DNA of 64,000 bases, taken from contig JANTQA010000042.1 in the NCBI GenBank assembly GCA_027625915.1, forward strand, positions 6,336,001 to 6,400,000. The letters are read 5' to 3'. The translations under genes and the position numbers were made by a program. Each line of letters starts with the position of its first letter. The first letter of the stretch is position 1. Below, piece after piece: positions 1 through 10,496 of this stretch. Origin of the DNA: Anaeramoeba flamelloides (Eukaryota > Metamonada > Anaeramoebidae). Under the pieces are notes generated by a model. The model was given only the letters and a program-made list of their open reading frames with translations. It was not told where the DNA came from and did not search any database.

Positions 1-766
1 TTGACCTTATGCTTTTCTAAAATTAAATATATTTCCTCAATTTTCTTGTAGTTAATTTTGAGTTTCGAACATTTATTTTTTCGATTTAAAATTGCTAACA
101 GAAAACAAAACAAAAAAATCAAAAAAAGAAAAAAAAAATAAAAAAATCAAAAAAAAAAAAAAAAAAACAAAAATTAACTAAATGAGAAAAAATGAACACA
201 TTTAAAACTTTTAAAATTTTATTTTGAGAAGGGGTGAATTAAACTCATAGAAAATCTTCAATTTATTCAACAAAACTGAGTTACTTTTGACTGAAAAAGA
301 GTTTCATAATAAACTTCCAATAAAATTCTTTTTATATTTAAGAAATCTAAATCAATTTAATTATTTTCTTTTCATAAAAAAAATGTGTTCTCACTGAAAA
401 AAATTATTTTTTCTGAGTTTTTTGAGTCTATCCACTTTTTTATACATCCTATCAGAAACAATTATAAGTAGTAAAATATCACATATAATAATAGTATTAA
501 GATTTTGTCAAGTTTTCATTGAGTGGGATACCATATAACAAAAAATTTTCTAAATTTGCTTTCAATTTCATAGTCATAATTTTGTTTTTCTTAACATTGA
601 ATCTTGGTTAGTTGTTTTTTTGATTCGGATAATTAAATACCTTTTAGGTTATTCTTTAAAATAATATTCTTTATTTTTCCAAAGTTGGATAAATATCTTT
701 GAAAAAAATGAATTTGGATTACAAATTTGATGTTAAAAAGTTCGGTAAAAAATAATAATAAGTACG
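1..766. other. AT-rich intergenic stretch
   Basis: No coding region, RNA gene or clear inverted repeat is recognised here. The stretch is dominated by A and T runs, including a long A-rich tract near 120-170. Confidence 0.6.
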
Positions 767-1063
767 ATGGAAATTCAAGGTAATACGTTGTTTGGGTTGA
801 TCAATTATAAGAAGATAAAAAACCATAAAACTTTGAAAGATACATATATAGGTTTAATTTTTTTTTCATTGGTTTCAACAAATTTATTTTGGAAAGGTAA
901 TCTTTTTTATTCTATATTTTAAACAGAAAGGAGTTGTTTAAAATGGACATCTTCTCATATCTATTTTTTTGGATTATTAGTATGGCTAATCTCAAGAATT
1001 CCTATAAATACTTATTTAGCAGCAAAATATAATTTATTAAAACTAAAAATTTGCTGTTGTTAA
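767..1063 (+). CDS. possible small two-exon membrane protein
   Basis: I do not recognise the family. An ATG at 767 opens a frame to 896. A GT...AG interval at 897-926, only 30 nt long, would join it to 927-1063, giving 88 residues and a TAA stop at 1061-1063. Without splicing the frame stops inside the interval. The joined product has a basic start (residues about 12-25, with several Lys), a hydrophobic segment (GLIFFSLVSTNLFW), a second hydrophobic segment (IYFFGLLVWLISRIP) and a Lys-rich end closing in ICCC. That suggests a two-pass membrane protein with a possible palmitoylated tail. Codon choice (TTA, AGA, AAA) matches the real genes of the window. A 30 nt intron is very short and no other intron found here is close to it, so this remains a hypothesis. 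Confidence 0.42.
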
Positions 1064-1400
1064 ACTGATGTAAACAGAAAAATTTATGAATAAAAAATTT
1101 ATAACTTTTTTATAGAAGAACTATATATTAAACCGATCAAAGAAACCAACAATAAAACATAAGTAAATATTGAATTGGTTTCTGAAAGTCCATTATTAAA
1201 AAAGGAAATATAAAAAAGAAGAAAAAACAAAGAAAATTTTTATCAAAAAAAATAGAGTAAATATTTTTTGTAAATAATTTAATCGAAAAAAATAAAAAAT
1301 TTTATCAAAAAATAAGAAAAAATAGAAAAAATTTTGAACAAATTGCATTCATAATTTCAATTTTACTAAAAAATCAAGGAATTTACCTTCAAAATTGAAT

Positions 1401-1525
1401 TGAACTTGGGTATACTATTGGAAAGTGAATTAGATTTTACAATTGCAAAAAGAATAAAAAAAAGCAGGGATTTTATTTTGAAACAAAGTAATAGGCTTTG
1501 GGCATGTATTATTTTGATCACATGA
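1401..1525 (+). pseudogene. short coding-like remnant, copy 1 of 3
   Basis: Read on the + strand this gives a short peptide with the core LDFTIAKRIKK followed by DFILKQ and ends CIILIT then TGA. The segment at 9125-9250 (- strand) gives an alignable peptide (core LDVALEQEEENMDYIL, ending QIILIT then TAA), and 6521-6603 (+) gives the core LDVVLIQEYKNI. Amino acids are conserved across third-position changes, so this looks like one decayed coding family rather than a DNA repeat. The core also resembles LDIALKQEQDVIENF in the CDC123-like protein at 32242-33303, but the match is too short to claim descent. Confidence 0.35.
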
Positions 1526-2272
1526 ATTTAAACAAATGCTCACTAGTATAAATATAGATCGACCAACTCTTAATTACTTTTTTTCTTTAAACAAATAGAA
1601 CAGTGTAGGCTGTATTTACTTAAAAGTTTCAATAACAATTAGAACTGAAAAAAGTTTTTTTCAATAAGGTACTTCATAAAAATTTTTAAAAAAACGGTAA
1701 AACGTACTATCTTCCTTTGAAATCTAGATTCGAAAAAGACAGACTCTTCTCTTGATTACCCTTGACTATTATTGATCCAAAAGAACTTTAAAATCAATTA
1801 GCTTTTCTTACGTAGGAAATTACATTTTGAAAAATACTAATCTTTTGAATTCATACAAAAAGTACATATTTAAATACCTGATTTCATAAACAGACTGGAA
1901 CTTCATTTATGTAACTTCTCTAAGAAATAAATTATATAAAGCGGTTCCAAACTTATTGAGAAATTTGTCAGAAATCAAAATTGACTTTTTTCTCTCTGTT
2001 AAATACAAAAAAAAAATCTTCTTATACATTATCATATTATTTTATGGCTTGCTATTGGTTTTTTTACCTAAAATTTCTGTTGTGATCAAACTAGAGAAAA
2101 AAATCTTGTTGCTTATGAAACAAATTCAAAATGCCTAAAAAAAGCTCCCAAAGATTGAATTTGAATTTAATGATAACTTATTAATTATCTTACCCTTTGA
2201 TTTTTAATGTTTTTAGAAATTAGGGATCTACCAAAAACCTGAAAAATTGTTATAATTTTTTGATCATAGATA

Positions 2273-2706
2273 ACAGTTGTGGAAAAAAAGTGAAACTGGA
2301 AAAAAAGTGAAACACGGTTTTTAATTGGGAACATTACTGAAAATTCAAAGTAAGATCAATGAAAAAAAGAATAAATAAATAAATAAAGACAAAAATGAAG
2401 TATTCGCCACAATAACAGTTTTTTTAATACTATTATTAGGTATGGGTTTTTTCTTTGATTGATCAATTATTAAAAATTTGTTCAAAAAATTGACTATTTT
2501 TGAGATCTCAAAAACCACCACACAATTTCGATAAATCAGTAGATTTAAATAGTATTTGTTGGGTTGATTGAAAATTATATACTGGATTATTATTTGAAGT
2601 TAATTGGTTTCTTCTTTTTATTGATTTTACTTTTCATTTTCAGTAATGTTCCCAATTAAAAACCGTGTTTCACTTTTTTTCCAGTTTCACTTTTTTTCCA
2701 CAACAG
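2273..2706. mobile_element. 434 bp MITE with long terminal inverted repeats
   Basis: The left end (CAGTTGTGGAAAAAAAGTGA...) is repeated as the reverse complement at 2641-2706 over about 70 bp, and TA flanks both ends, as expected for Tc1/mariner-type insertion. Each tip contains a tandem duplication of GGAAAAAAAGTGAAAC. The subterminal block (TTTTTAATTGGGAACATTAC) is shared with the elements at 11714, 7067 and 29242, although their outer tips differ. There is no transposase reading frame. The 61-codon open frame starting at 2646 is only the right arm read through. Confidence 0.85.
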
Positions 2707-3020
2707 TAAGGTTTGTTTTCAAAAATTCAACTTTTAATATTTTCTTTTTGGGAAATTTGTTCTTCGATTATAAAATTTCATGGTTTGTAATAGGCAATCA
2801 CATAACCATAAAATCCTGTAATAAAAAGTAAAGTGTGATATAGAAAATGAATTATCTGTTTATCATAGATTTCAAGGTAGCGCTGGAATGGCTGTAATAT
2901 TAAAAATGGGTGAAAAAGACAATACTTTTTTCAAAGAACTGTTTTAATGGCAAAATAATAGTTTTGAAAATTCTTCATCAAAAGTAACAAAACAACAAAA
3001 AAAAAATGAAAAAAAATAAT

Positions 3021-3599
3021 TTATTTCTTTTTTGGTTTGGTATATATTTCAGTTTCAACACCGCCTGTGAGATCTTTAAATACAATTTCTTTTTGAACAC
3101 TTTTTGAAGGATTAAAATCAAGTGTGTTGCTGAATTTGATTAAAAGGTCTTTATTTGTTTTGGCTTTGATTGTCTCAATCAAATAGCAAACGATTTCTGA
3201 TTTGCGAGGCGACGACAAAAGATATTCGCTTTCATTCCTGACGTTTATGAGAAAAAAGTTGTCTTGGTATGGGGACAGCTTGATACACAAAATGTTCTTG
3301 ATCTCAATCTTACGAAGCAGATTAGATGAAGATGGGTGTAAGTTGTAAAGGTTTTGATCAGTAATCAAAAGTGTACGCTCTTGGGACTTGTTACGTTTGT
3401 TGATTTTGTAAACGTTGTCACAAAAGATGATGGAATTATCATTGTTCTTTTGTAGCATTTTGGTGATGTTCTTTTTTTTTTCGATCCCTAAATAATTTCC
3501 TTCAAATTGCTTCAGAGTAGAAGACCTTCTCCTTTCTTTGTTCCCTGAAAAAATTCTTTCTATTTGTTCTTTTCTTTTTGTCGAAAGCTTGCTCATCAA
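3021..3599 (-). CDS. stand-alone myosin-I tail homology (TH1) domain protein
   Basis: This is a single-exon, 192-residue protein. A basic start (residues 1-25) leads into RRRSSTLKQFEGNYLG (about 23-39), the conserved opening of the TH1 domain that lets class-I myosin tails bind acidic phospholipids. The rest of the domain follows in order: IIFCDNVYKINKRNK (about 57-71), ERTLLITDQNLYNLHP, the pattern IEIKNILCIKLSPYQDNFFLINV, then YLLSSPRKSEIVCYLIETI and FSNTLDF near residue 160. A full TH1 domain of about 150-170 residues is present, but there is no motor head, IQ motif or SH3 domain. Known family behaviour suggests a membrane- or phosphoinositide-binding protein of the cell cortex; a role separate from myosin is inference. 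The start is the first in-frame Met, followed by an AT-rich upstream region. Confidence 0.88.
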   Translation of the reverse strand: MMSKLSTKRKEQIERIFSGNKERRRSSTLKQFEGNYLGIEKKKNITKMLQKNNDNSIIFCDNVYKINKRNKSQERTLLITDQNLYNLHPSSSNLLRKIEIKNILCIKLSPYQDNFFLINVRNESEYLLSSPRKSEIVCYLIETIKAKTNKDLLIKFSNTLDFNPSKSVQKEIVFKDLTGGVETEIYTKPKKK

Positions 3600-4129
3600 T
3601 TATTTTCTGAGTGCAACAAATCCAACAAAAAAGAAATTTATTTTTGGAGAATTACAAAAAAATAAAATCTTTTTGTTTTTTTCAAATTGTTAGTCCCACA
3701 AAACGGGATCTCTTAAACATAATTAACTATAGGTTGATTAATTTTTTTGAATAAAAAAAGTGAAAAATTTTTGGTACAAAAAGGAAAAAAACTCTTTTTA
3801 AAAAGAATTAAACAATAAAGCTAGCAATTGAGCAAAAAAGCGAAATTTGAAAAAAAATTATATATTTGTTCGGAATTGAAAACCCTCATGAAAAGGAAAA
3901 GAAAAGTCAACCCCTGATTATTCTATTATTTTTTTTCTCTCATTTTATATCATATTATGTAATTACTGTTATTTTCCAATTAATAAATGAAAATTTTTAT
4001 TTCAATTATCAAAATTTATATTAATTTTTACTTTGACAATCAAAAAATATAGTGTAAATTTTGTCTTAAAGTTCGTTAAGGAAGTTTAATTTAGTGTCTA
4101 AAAATATCGTTTCTCAACCATTTTGGTTT

Positions 4130-5012
4130 TGTAAAGATCTTTGGATTTTCTTCAACTTTTAAGGACTATCTAAAATAAGGCCATTATGGGGATACCATCG
4201 GTTAAAACAACACAGATTTTAGACACATTATCTTTTATAATTAACCAGAAACCTAAAATGAACAATTTTTCAGAATTTTGTAGCAATTTTTAACAATTTT
4301 TAAAGCGAAAAACATTTTTTGAATTTTTAAATTCTTTTGTAATTTTTTCAGCCCAGTTAATTTTTAGCAACCTCAAAAAAATAAAAAAGAAATTTTTTTT
4401 TACTTTTCAAAGCCAAATTGACGATATTTAATTCCAAGTGTCCAACAAAAAAATTTTTAATGAGTATTTAAATACTTATTAACAATCTCAAAAAAGTGTT
4501 TTTTTTTTTAGAAAAGAAGACACAAAATATTTTGACAAATAAGATCAAAAAAATTCTAAAAATATGAAAAAATAAAAAAATAAAAAAAATATTTTTCACA
4601 TTTTGAAAAAAACAAAGAATGAAAATTAATGACAAATAAAAAACAAATCACTTCTAACTTTTACCTTTTTCTTTTTAAATTATTTTAAAAATGACAAAGA
4701 AAAATTTGCATTTTGATAAATTCAATGTACACAACCCAACCATGATTGTTCTAATTGAAGTATTGTCTTACAATCGATTTTTAGCACTGAAAAATGAAAG
4801 TTAGAACAAAAATGGTTGGGTTGTGGTTTTTAGTAATAGGTTTGCAACTAAGAAACTGATCTAACAAAATTACCAATTCTTAGATTTTTGAAATTTGATT
4901 GTTCCTCTGGTTATCAAGACATAAAGAACATATTTCACTCATGTTTTAATAGATGGGAAGGTAATAATGGTCTTATTTTAAATAATCCTTAAACTAAGAA
5001 AAAGATTTAGGA
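4130..5012. mobile_element. nested inverted-repeat element of about 850-880 bp
   Basis: The outer arms align over at least 50 bp. The left arm has TTTAAGGACTATCTAAAATA from about 4158, and the right arm, read in reverse complement from about 4993, has TTTAAGGATTATTTAAAATA. Similarity extends outward on both sides through ATCTTT...TTCTT, so the true ends are approximate. There is no coding content. A second, separate hairpin lies inside at 4731-4825. The layout fits a non-autonomous DNA transposon that received a smaller palindrome. Confidence 0.65.
4731..4825. repeat. internal hairpin with 24 bp arms
   Basis: ACAACCCAACCATGATTGTT on the left pairs with AACAAAAATGGTTGGGTTGT on the right, with three mismatches in 24 positions and a loop of about 48 nt. 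It is more GC-rich than its surroundings and sits inside the larger inverted repeat. Confidence 0.75.
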
Positions 5013-6031
5013 ATGTGAGATAAAAATTAAAGTTTTTAATCGGAAAAGAATAATATCGAATCTATTTTTAATGATCAACATTATAAACCACTCCCAAGTT
5101 TACCAATTCCACAATATAAAAACTTGGAGTAATTTAGTCCTTATAGTTTTCTGTTTTCTTTTGCAAAAGTTGCTGAAATTAAACAAGAAATTTGTCCATT
5201 TTGATTATTACTAATAGATTTTAATATAAATAAGTACATTTTCATTCAATTTCTATTTTCACAAATCGATCAACACCAACTCTTGGAGACTAGGTTTCAA
5301 AGTGAAAACAGTGAAAATGTTGATAAAAATCTCTTATAAGAGTTCAATAATCTCAGTTAGAATTGCCCACTATGAATTTCTTTTTACAAAAAAATTAAAA
5401 AATTTACATAATTTTAACAATTGTCTCAATTTGTACCTTGTTAGATCGTACTTGAAATTGTTTTTAAAATTTTATATATTCCTATTTGAAATTTATCAAG
5501 ACAAAACAATTTTGAAGCTGTTCTATATTATTTTTTTATAATTATATTTTACAAGTTTGAAATGTTTTCAAATTTGAAGTTGTACTTGAAAATCACTTAA
5601 AGTCATTTTTTTAAAATAATTATATTCAATTATTTGTTTTAAAATTTGTTTGATATTTTTCTTTTGTTTTTAACTTTTGAAATTAGTAATTTTTTATCAA
5701 ATTTCTGATGAAAATTCTTTTTGAGAAGTGTCTGTATAATAGCATAATAACTTTACCCCTACATGGTGGGAAACGTATTCCTTAAACAATTCTTTACCAA
5801 AGAATATTTTGTTTATCAACTAATTTGTTAAAGTATTGATACTATTAAATCAATAAAATGCTTTATTCAAAGCTAAGTCAAAAAAAAAATTGAAAATAAA
5901 AAAGGTAAAAAAAAAATACTCAAACCAATATTTAAATTTAATAGTACACGCCAGATAAAACTAAAATATTATAATAATCTAACCAAGAATTGTTGAATCT
6001 ATATTACAAGATTAAAAGTGGGTTTTCTTTA

Positions 6032-6227
6032 CAGTCAGTTTCACTTTTAGGACACAAACTTTTAACAAAATTTAAGGCACAATAAAAATCTCAAATTAAA
6101 GCACAAAATTCAAATTCTAGTAAAAATAAATTGTAAAATAAAAAATTCCAAATTTTGTGCCTTAATTTGAGATTTTTTTGTGCCTTAAATTTCGTTGAAA
6201 GTTTGTGCCTTAAAGTGAAACTGACTG
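6032..6227. mobile_element. Tc1/mariner-like foldback MITE, copy 1
   Basis: Terminal repeats begin CAGTCAGTTTCACTTTTA and end with the reverse complement. The element is almost wholly palindromic, with arms of about 85 bp joined by a short AT spacer. TA dinucleotides flank it at 6030-6031 and 6228-6229, matching the TA target duplication of the Tc1/mariner superfamily. It has no coding capacity. Related copies are at 7780, 8664, 30869 and 52213. Confidence 0.92.
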
Positions 6228-6520
6228 TATAGAAAGATTATGCATTTAATAATAAACAAAACAAATATTAAACAATAATTTAATATGATAATGTGTTTTT
6301 TTAGCCTTTCTATGAAAAAAAGAAATTTGTATAAACGAAGGATCAAATATAAATTTTTTTTTTCAGAAATATATACAATTTTCGAAAATTAATTTTTTAA
6401 TAAAAAAACAAAAATTTTATTAAAACAAATTAGAAAATTATGAAAACTTTTTCTCTGAACAAATTTACATTCAAAATTTAAAATTTACTTCTTAACACAC
6501 TGATGTTTATTTCAAAAATT

Positions 6521-6603
6521 GATTTGGCCTTAGATAAATTTTTGGGTATAAAATTGGATGTTGTTTTGATACAAGAATACAAAAATATCACGGATTTTTT
6601 TTG
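6521..6603 (+). pseudogene. short coding-like remnant, copy 2 of 3
   Basis: The translated core is LDKFLGIKLDVVLIQEYKN, which aligns with the remnants at 1401-1525 and 9125-9250. The remnant is truncated by a stop soon after the core. The parent gene is not recognised. Confidence 0.3.
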
Positions 6604-6632
6604 AAGTCACAAGTTTTATAATGAAACACATC

Positions 6633-6660
6633 TTATTATTATTATTATTATTATTATTAT
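6633..6660. repeat. ATT microsatellite
   Basis: About nine uninterrupted ATT units in intergenic DNA. Confidence 0.95.
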
Positions 6661-7066
6661 CGCCTGATTATTGTTTCGTAATTATTAATAAATATATCTA
6701 AAATTTGTTTTACTAAAAATTTCCCAACTAAAAATGAAATTTTCAGTTAGTTTTTTAAAGAATTAACCAAACTACTATCATTTGGAAATAAGAGAAATAT
6801 TTAACTTTGAATTAAAATTGATATCCAAAAAGAAATACATTATAAAACTAAAATAAATCCTAAAAAATAAAATATAAATAAAAAATTGGTAAAATTTCAT
6901 TGATAATTTTATACAATTTTTCTCAATTATCTTATTTGTAATTTAAAATTTTGAATATGATTTTATTATAGTAAATCTATTGATTTAAAGAGAAAATAAC
7001 AAAACATCAATTTAATCTAAGTTTATTTGAAGTTTCAAACTGTTTTTCTTTCTCCAATATATGGTA

Positions 7067-7555
7067 GAGAAAAAAATACCGGAAATAAAAACAATCCTGG
7101 ACAAGATTTTTAATTATGAAATTCGAAATATTGTTGTGTGATTGCTTTTATTTTATATCAAATCATATTTGATAAATAGCAAATTTTTTTATGAGACGTG
7201 TAATAAACATACCTAGAGTTCATTAAAGTAAGGTATATATAGAATACTCACTTAATTATTTGATAACATAAGTAGATCTACTTTTTTTGAAATAAAATCT
7301 GGTTTTATAGAGATTTACTCGAGTTTGGAAAATGATAATATATATTCTTGTTTTTTATTATTAATTGAATGGTGTTTTGAAATCGTGTAATTTCACTGAT
7401 TACCATTCTAATAAGTGGATTAGTTAAAGTTCAAAAGTTTGATTCTTAAAAAAATGAGATTTAATTTCATATAAAAGAAATTACACAACAAAATTCCTAA
7501 TATACACAATTAAAAATCTTGTCTTGGACTATTTTTAATTCGGGTATTTTTTTTC
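7067..7555. mobile_element. 490 bp MITE of the ATACCGG family, copy 1
   Basis: Terminal inverted repeats begin GAGAAAAAAATACCGG and end in the reverse-complement form, with TA at both flanks. The interior aligns along its whole length with 11714-12204 (for example both have TAAAGTAAGGT... near the middle and GAGTTTGGAAAATGATAAT), and more distantly with 29242-29700. There is no open reading frame. Confidence 0.83.
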
Positions 7556-7779
7556 TATACTTTATCTAGAGAAATAAAAAAAAAGAAAAATAATTGAAAA
7601 AAAAATTATTTCCAAATAAAGACAAAAAAAGGAGAAAGAAATCAAATCAATTAAAGAGAGTACGAATTATTGGTAAGGTTTAAGTTCTCAAATACACTTA
7701 ATCTGTTAAAGAGAGAGTTTTGAAGCGAACAAATTTGTGACTCCTAATTCAAAGAGTAGTCAAAGGAACCTTTTAATTA

Positions 7780-7976
7780 CAGTCAGTTTCACTTTTAAGG
7801 CACAAACTTTCAACGAAATTTAAGGCACAATAAAAATCTCAAATTAAATACAAAATTCAGATTCTAGTAAAAATAAATTGTAAAAAAAAATAATTAAAAA
7901 TTTTGTGCCTTAATTTGAGAGTTTTATGTGCCTTAAATTTCGTTGAAAGTTTGTGTCTTAAAAGTGAAACTGACTG
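7780..7976. mobile_element. Tc1/mariner-like foldback MITE, copy 2
   Basis: Same family as 6032-6227, with CAGTCAGTTTCACTTTTAAG at the left end and the matching reverse complement at the right. TA flanks lie at 7778-7779 and 7977-7978. The arms are close to identical, suggesting a fairly recent copy. Confidence 0.92.
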
Positions 7977-8663
7977 TACAGTCATTAAAGGTATTGTAAA
8001 CTCAATTTAGTTTTCTGAAAAAATGGATAGTATTAAAAAATAATAAAAAAAAGTAAAAATTTATAGATAGGTTTTTTTTGTAAAACAAGTGTTGAATGTG
8101 TTAGTAATTTGATTCCTTGTATGTTATAAAAAAATATTGAATAAAAATTTGCACAGGTACACTTAAAAAGAATGAAAAAGATAGAAGATAACAAAAATAA
8201 AGTAGTTGGATTTGATGTAAAAAAAAATAAATGTGTACGAAATGATTCATATTTCGCATTAAAAAGTCAAAGAAAATATTTCAATAGTAAAAAAAAAAAA
8301 AAAGTTCGTTTGTTGAACCGATAAAATACTAAAAAAATGAACCAGATTTAAAAAAGTAAATATCTACTCAAATAAATGAAAGTGTTAATATTTTCAAATT
8401 ATTATTTATCAAAATTTCAGAGAAAAACAATATAAATTTAAAACTCAAGTTAAAATAAAGTATAAAACAATTTTTAAAAAGAAAAATCAATTCTACAAAA
8501 ATATTTGTACTCACAAAGTCCATCCTCAGAATTTTCATTTAGACAGTCTGGAAATTTGTTAAAATTTACTATATTAACTACATTAAAATGAATAAAAAGT
8601 CCTTTTTAGAATTTAGAATTGTTTTTTTTTCTTTATTAAAATTGTTAATATTTTTTATGGTTA

Positions 8664-8836
8664 CAGTCAGTTGCACTTTTAAGGCACAAACTTTCAACGA
8701 AATTTAAGACACAATAAAAATCTCAAATTAAAGCACAAAATTTTGATTCTAGTAAAATAAATTGTAAAAAAAAAAATTACAAAATTTGTGCCTTAATTTT
8801 CGTTTAAAGTTTGTGTCTTAAAAGTGGAACTGACTG
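8664..8836. mobile_element. Tc1/mariner-like foldback MITE, copy 3
   Basis: Same family as 6032-6227 and TA-flanked. The right arm has lost about 25 bp of its inner part (the 'TTGAGATTTTT' block), making the element shorter and asymmetric. Confidence 0.9.
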
Positions 8837-9124
8837 TATTTAATATTCATGAAAACAAAAAAAAAAATAAAAATAGAATTCTTTTTCATTTTCAGTACAT
8901 CGAAAAAAGAAAAAACAAAATTTTTGATCATAAAATCATTTTTAGATAATTACCTAAATATATTTTTTTCTTTCAATCGGAAATATTTTTTTTCTTCTGA
9001 CTTCATATGTTTCCTTATTAATTTTAATTTGTTTGAATTTGAGATACAAATTTATAATCCGGATTTGATATTTCCATAACTGTATGCCTTAATAATTATC
9101 ATTTTCTAAAAAAAAAATAGATTA

Positions 9125-9250
9125 ATTACGTGATCAAAATAATCTGTACAGACCAACTATAATCCGTGTGTTTCAAAATATAATCCATGTTTTCTTCTTC
9201 TTGTTCCAATGCAACATCCAATTTACTACCCAATAGTATACCTAAGTCCA
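9125..9250 (-). pseudogene. short coding-like remnant, copy 3 of 3
   Basis: On the minus strand the frame reads LDLGILLGSKLDVALEQEEE..., continues through DYILKHTDYSW and ends QIILIT then TAA. It is the best preserved of the three remnants (see 1401-1525). No start codon and no full domain remain. Confidence 0.38.
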
Positions 9251-10496
9251 ATCAATTGTGAAAGGAAAATCCTTATTATTTTAAGTAAAATTTATATTAT
9301 CAATGCAATTTGTTAAAATTTCTCCTAATTATTCAGAATTTTTAGTTTTGATGAAATCGAAATTTTATGCAAAATTGACTTCTATTTTTTGAGATAAATA
9401 TTGAAATTTGATCCTTCATTTTTAGAGTTTCTTAATTTTTTAAATAATAGAACTTTAAGAAACCAATACTATATTTTTCTTGGTGTTTATTTTATCACTT
9501 TCTTTGATCAATCAATGTTTAGGTCTTCTATAACTTAAAAATAAGCTTTTTATTTTGAAACACCAATTAATTTTTTTGCATGCTTTATTTTGACAACAGT
9601 AAATTGGTATGTGTTAATAATTTTAATTTATTCTTTTTAACTGAGATCTTGATTATTTGGTACCTCTAATCTTAAAAATAACAAATTAATGATAGCAAAT
9701 TAAATATATTTGACTGTAATGTAACTTTTTCGAAATGACTCATCCCTTAAAAACTAAAAAAAGCAAATAAAAAAAAAACTTTTTCAAAGATTTTTTATGA
9801 TTAATCTTTTTTATTTGTGCTTTTTTGTGGAAATATAAGTTTGGATCAATTCTTCTTTTTCATTTCTAGAACAGAGAGTAAAAATAGCCTTTGAATTAAA
9901 AAGTACCTTTCAAAAACATGATCACTCCCAAGAGTCTTCAAAAATGGTTTTTTCATTTCAAGTGAACAAACACCAAGCAAAAATTTGAAAAAAGAAAAAC
10001 CTGAAAAAATGTTCAAGATTGAAAGAGATCACAAATCTGTGAGAAATCTCCAAATATGATTTTAAAAAGGTCACGTTAGATTCTTATTCTTTATGGTTGT
10101 CCAAAAACAAAAAACTTTTTAAAATTGTATCAAAATTTTACTAAAAATAAAGCTTGTTGAAAAAAAAAAAAAAAACATTACCTTATTCATGTTCAAAATG
10201 TAAAATTAAGACGGTGATCAATTTTTCTTAGTGTTTTAAAAAAATAAACCAAAAAAAAGAAAAAAAAAAAAAAAAAAAAAAACAGTGAAAAAAGAAATAA
10301 AGAAATTATCAATTTTTTTTTTTTTTTGTGTGATCAAATGTTAAGTGAATTATTGGCTTTAATTTCAAAAACTACACCATTTTCACAAATCTTTTCCTCC
10401 TAAAATCTTTAAAAGTTTGAAAACAAAAAATATTTAAAAAAAAAACAAACGAACAAACAAAAGAAAGATAACATAAGAAGAAAAAAAAAACAAAAA

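Larger units (their letters stand above)
1064..3020. other. intergenic region with a MITE and a small coding-like remnant
   Basis: It holds the inverted-repeat element at 2273-2706 and a short coding-like remnant at 1401-1525, both listed separately. The small open frames at 1956-2138 and 2646-2831 are A/T-run artefacts or lie within the element. Nothing else is supported. Confidence 0.6.
3600..10496. other. 6.9 kb gene-free region rich in inverted-repeat elements
   Basis: No gene is supported. It contains a nested 850 bp inverted repeat (about 4130-5012), three copies of the TA-flanked foldback MITE (6032, 7780, 8664), one 490 bp MITE (7067-7555), an ATT microsatellite, and two coding-like remnants (6521-6603 and 9125-9250). 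The small open frames at 5302-5541 and 8849-9079 are low-complexity and match nothing. Confidence 0.6.
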
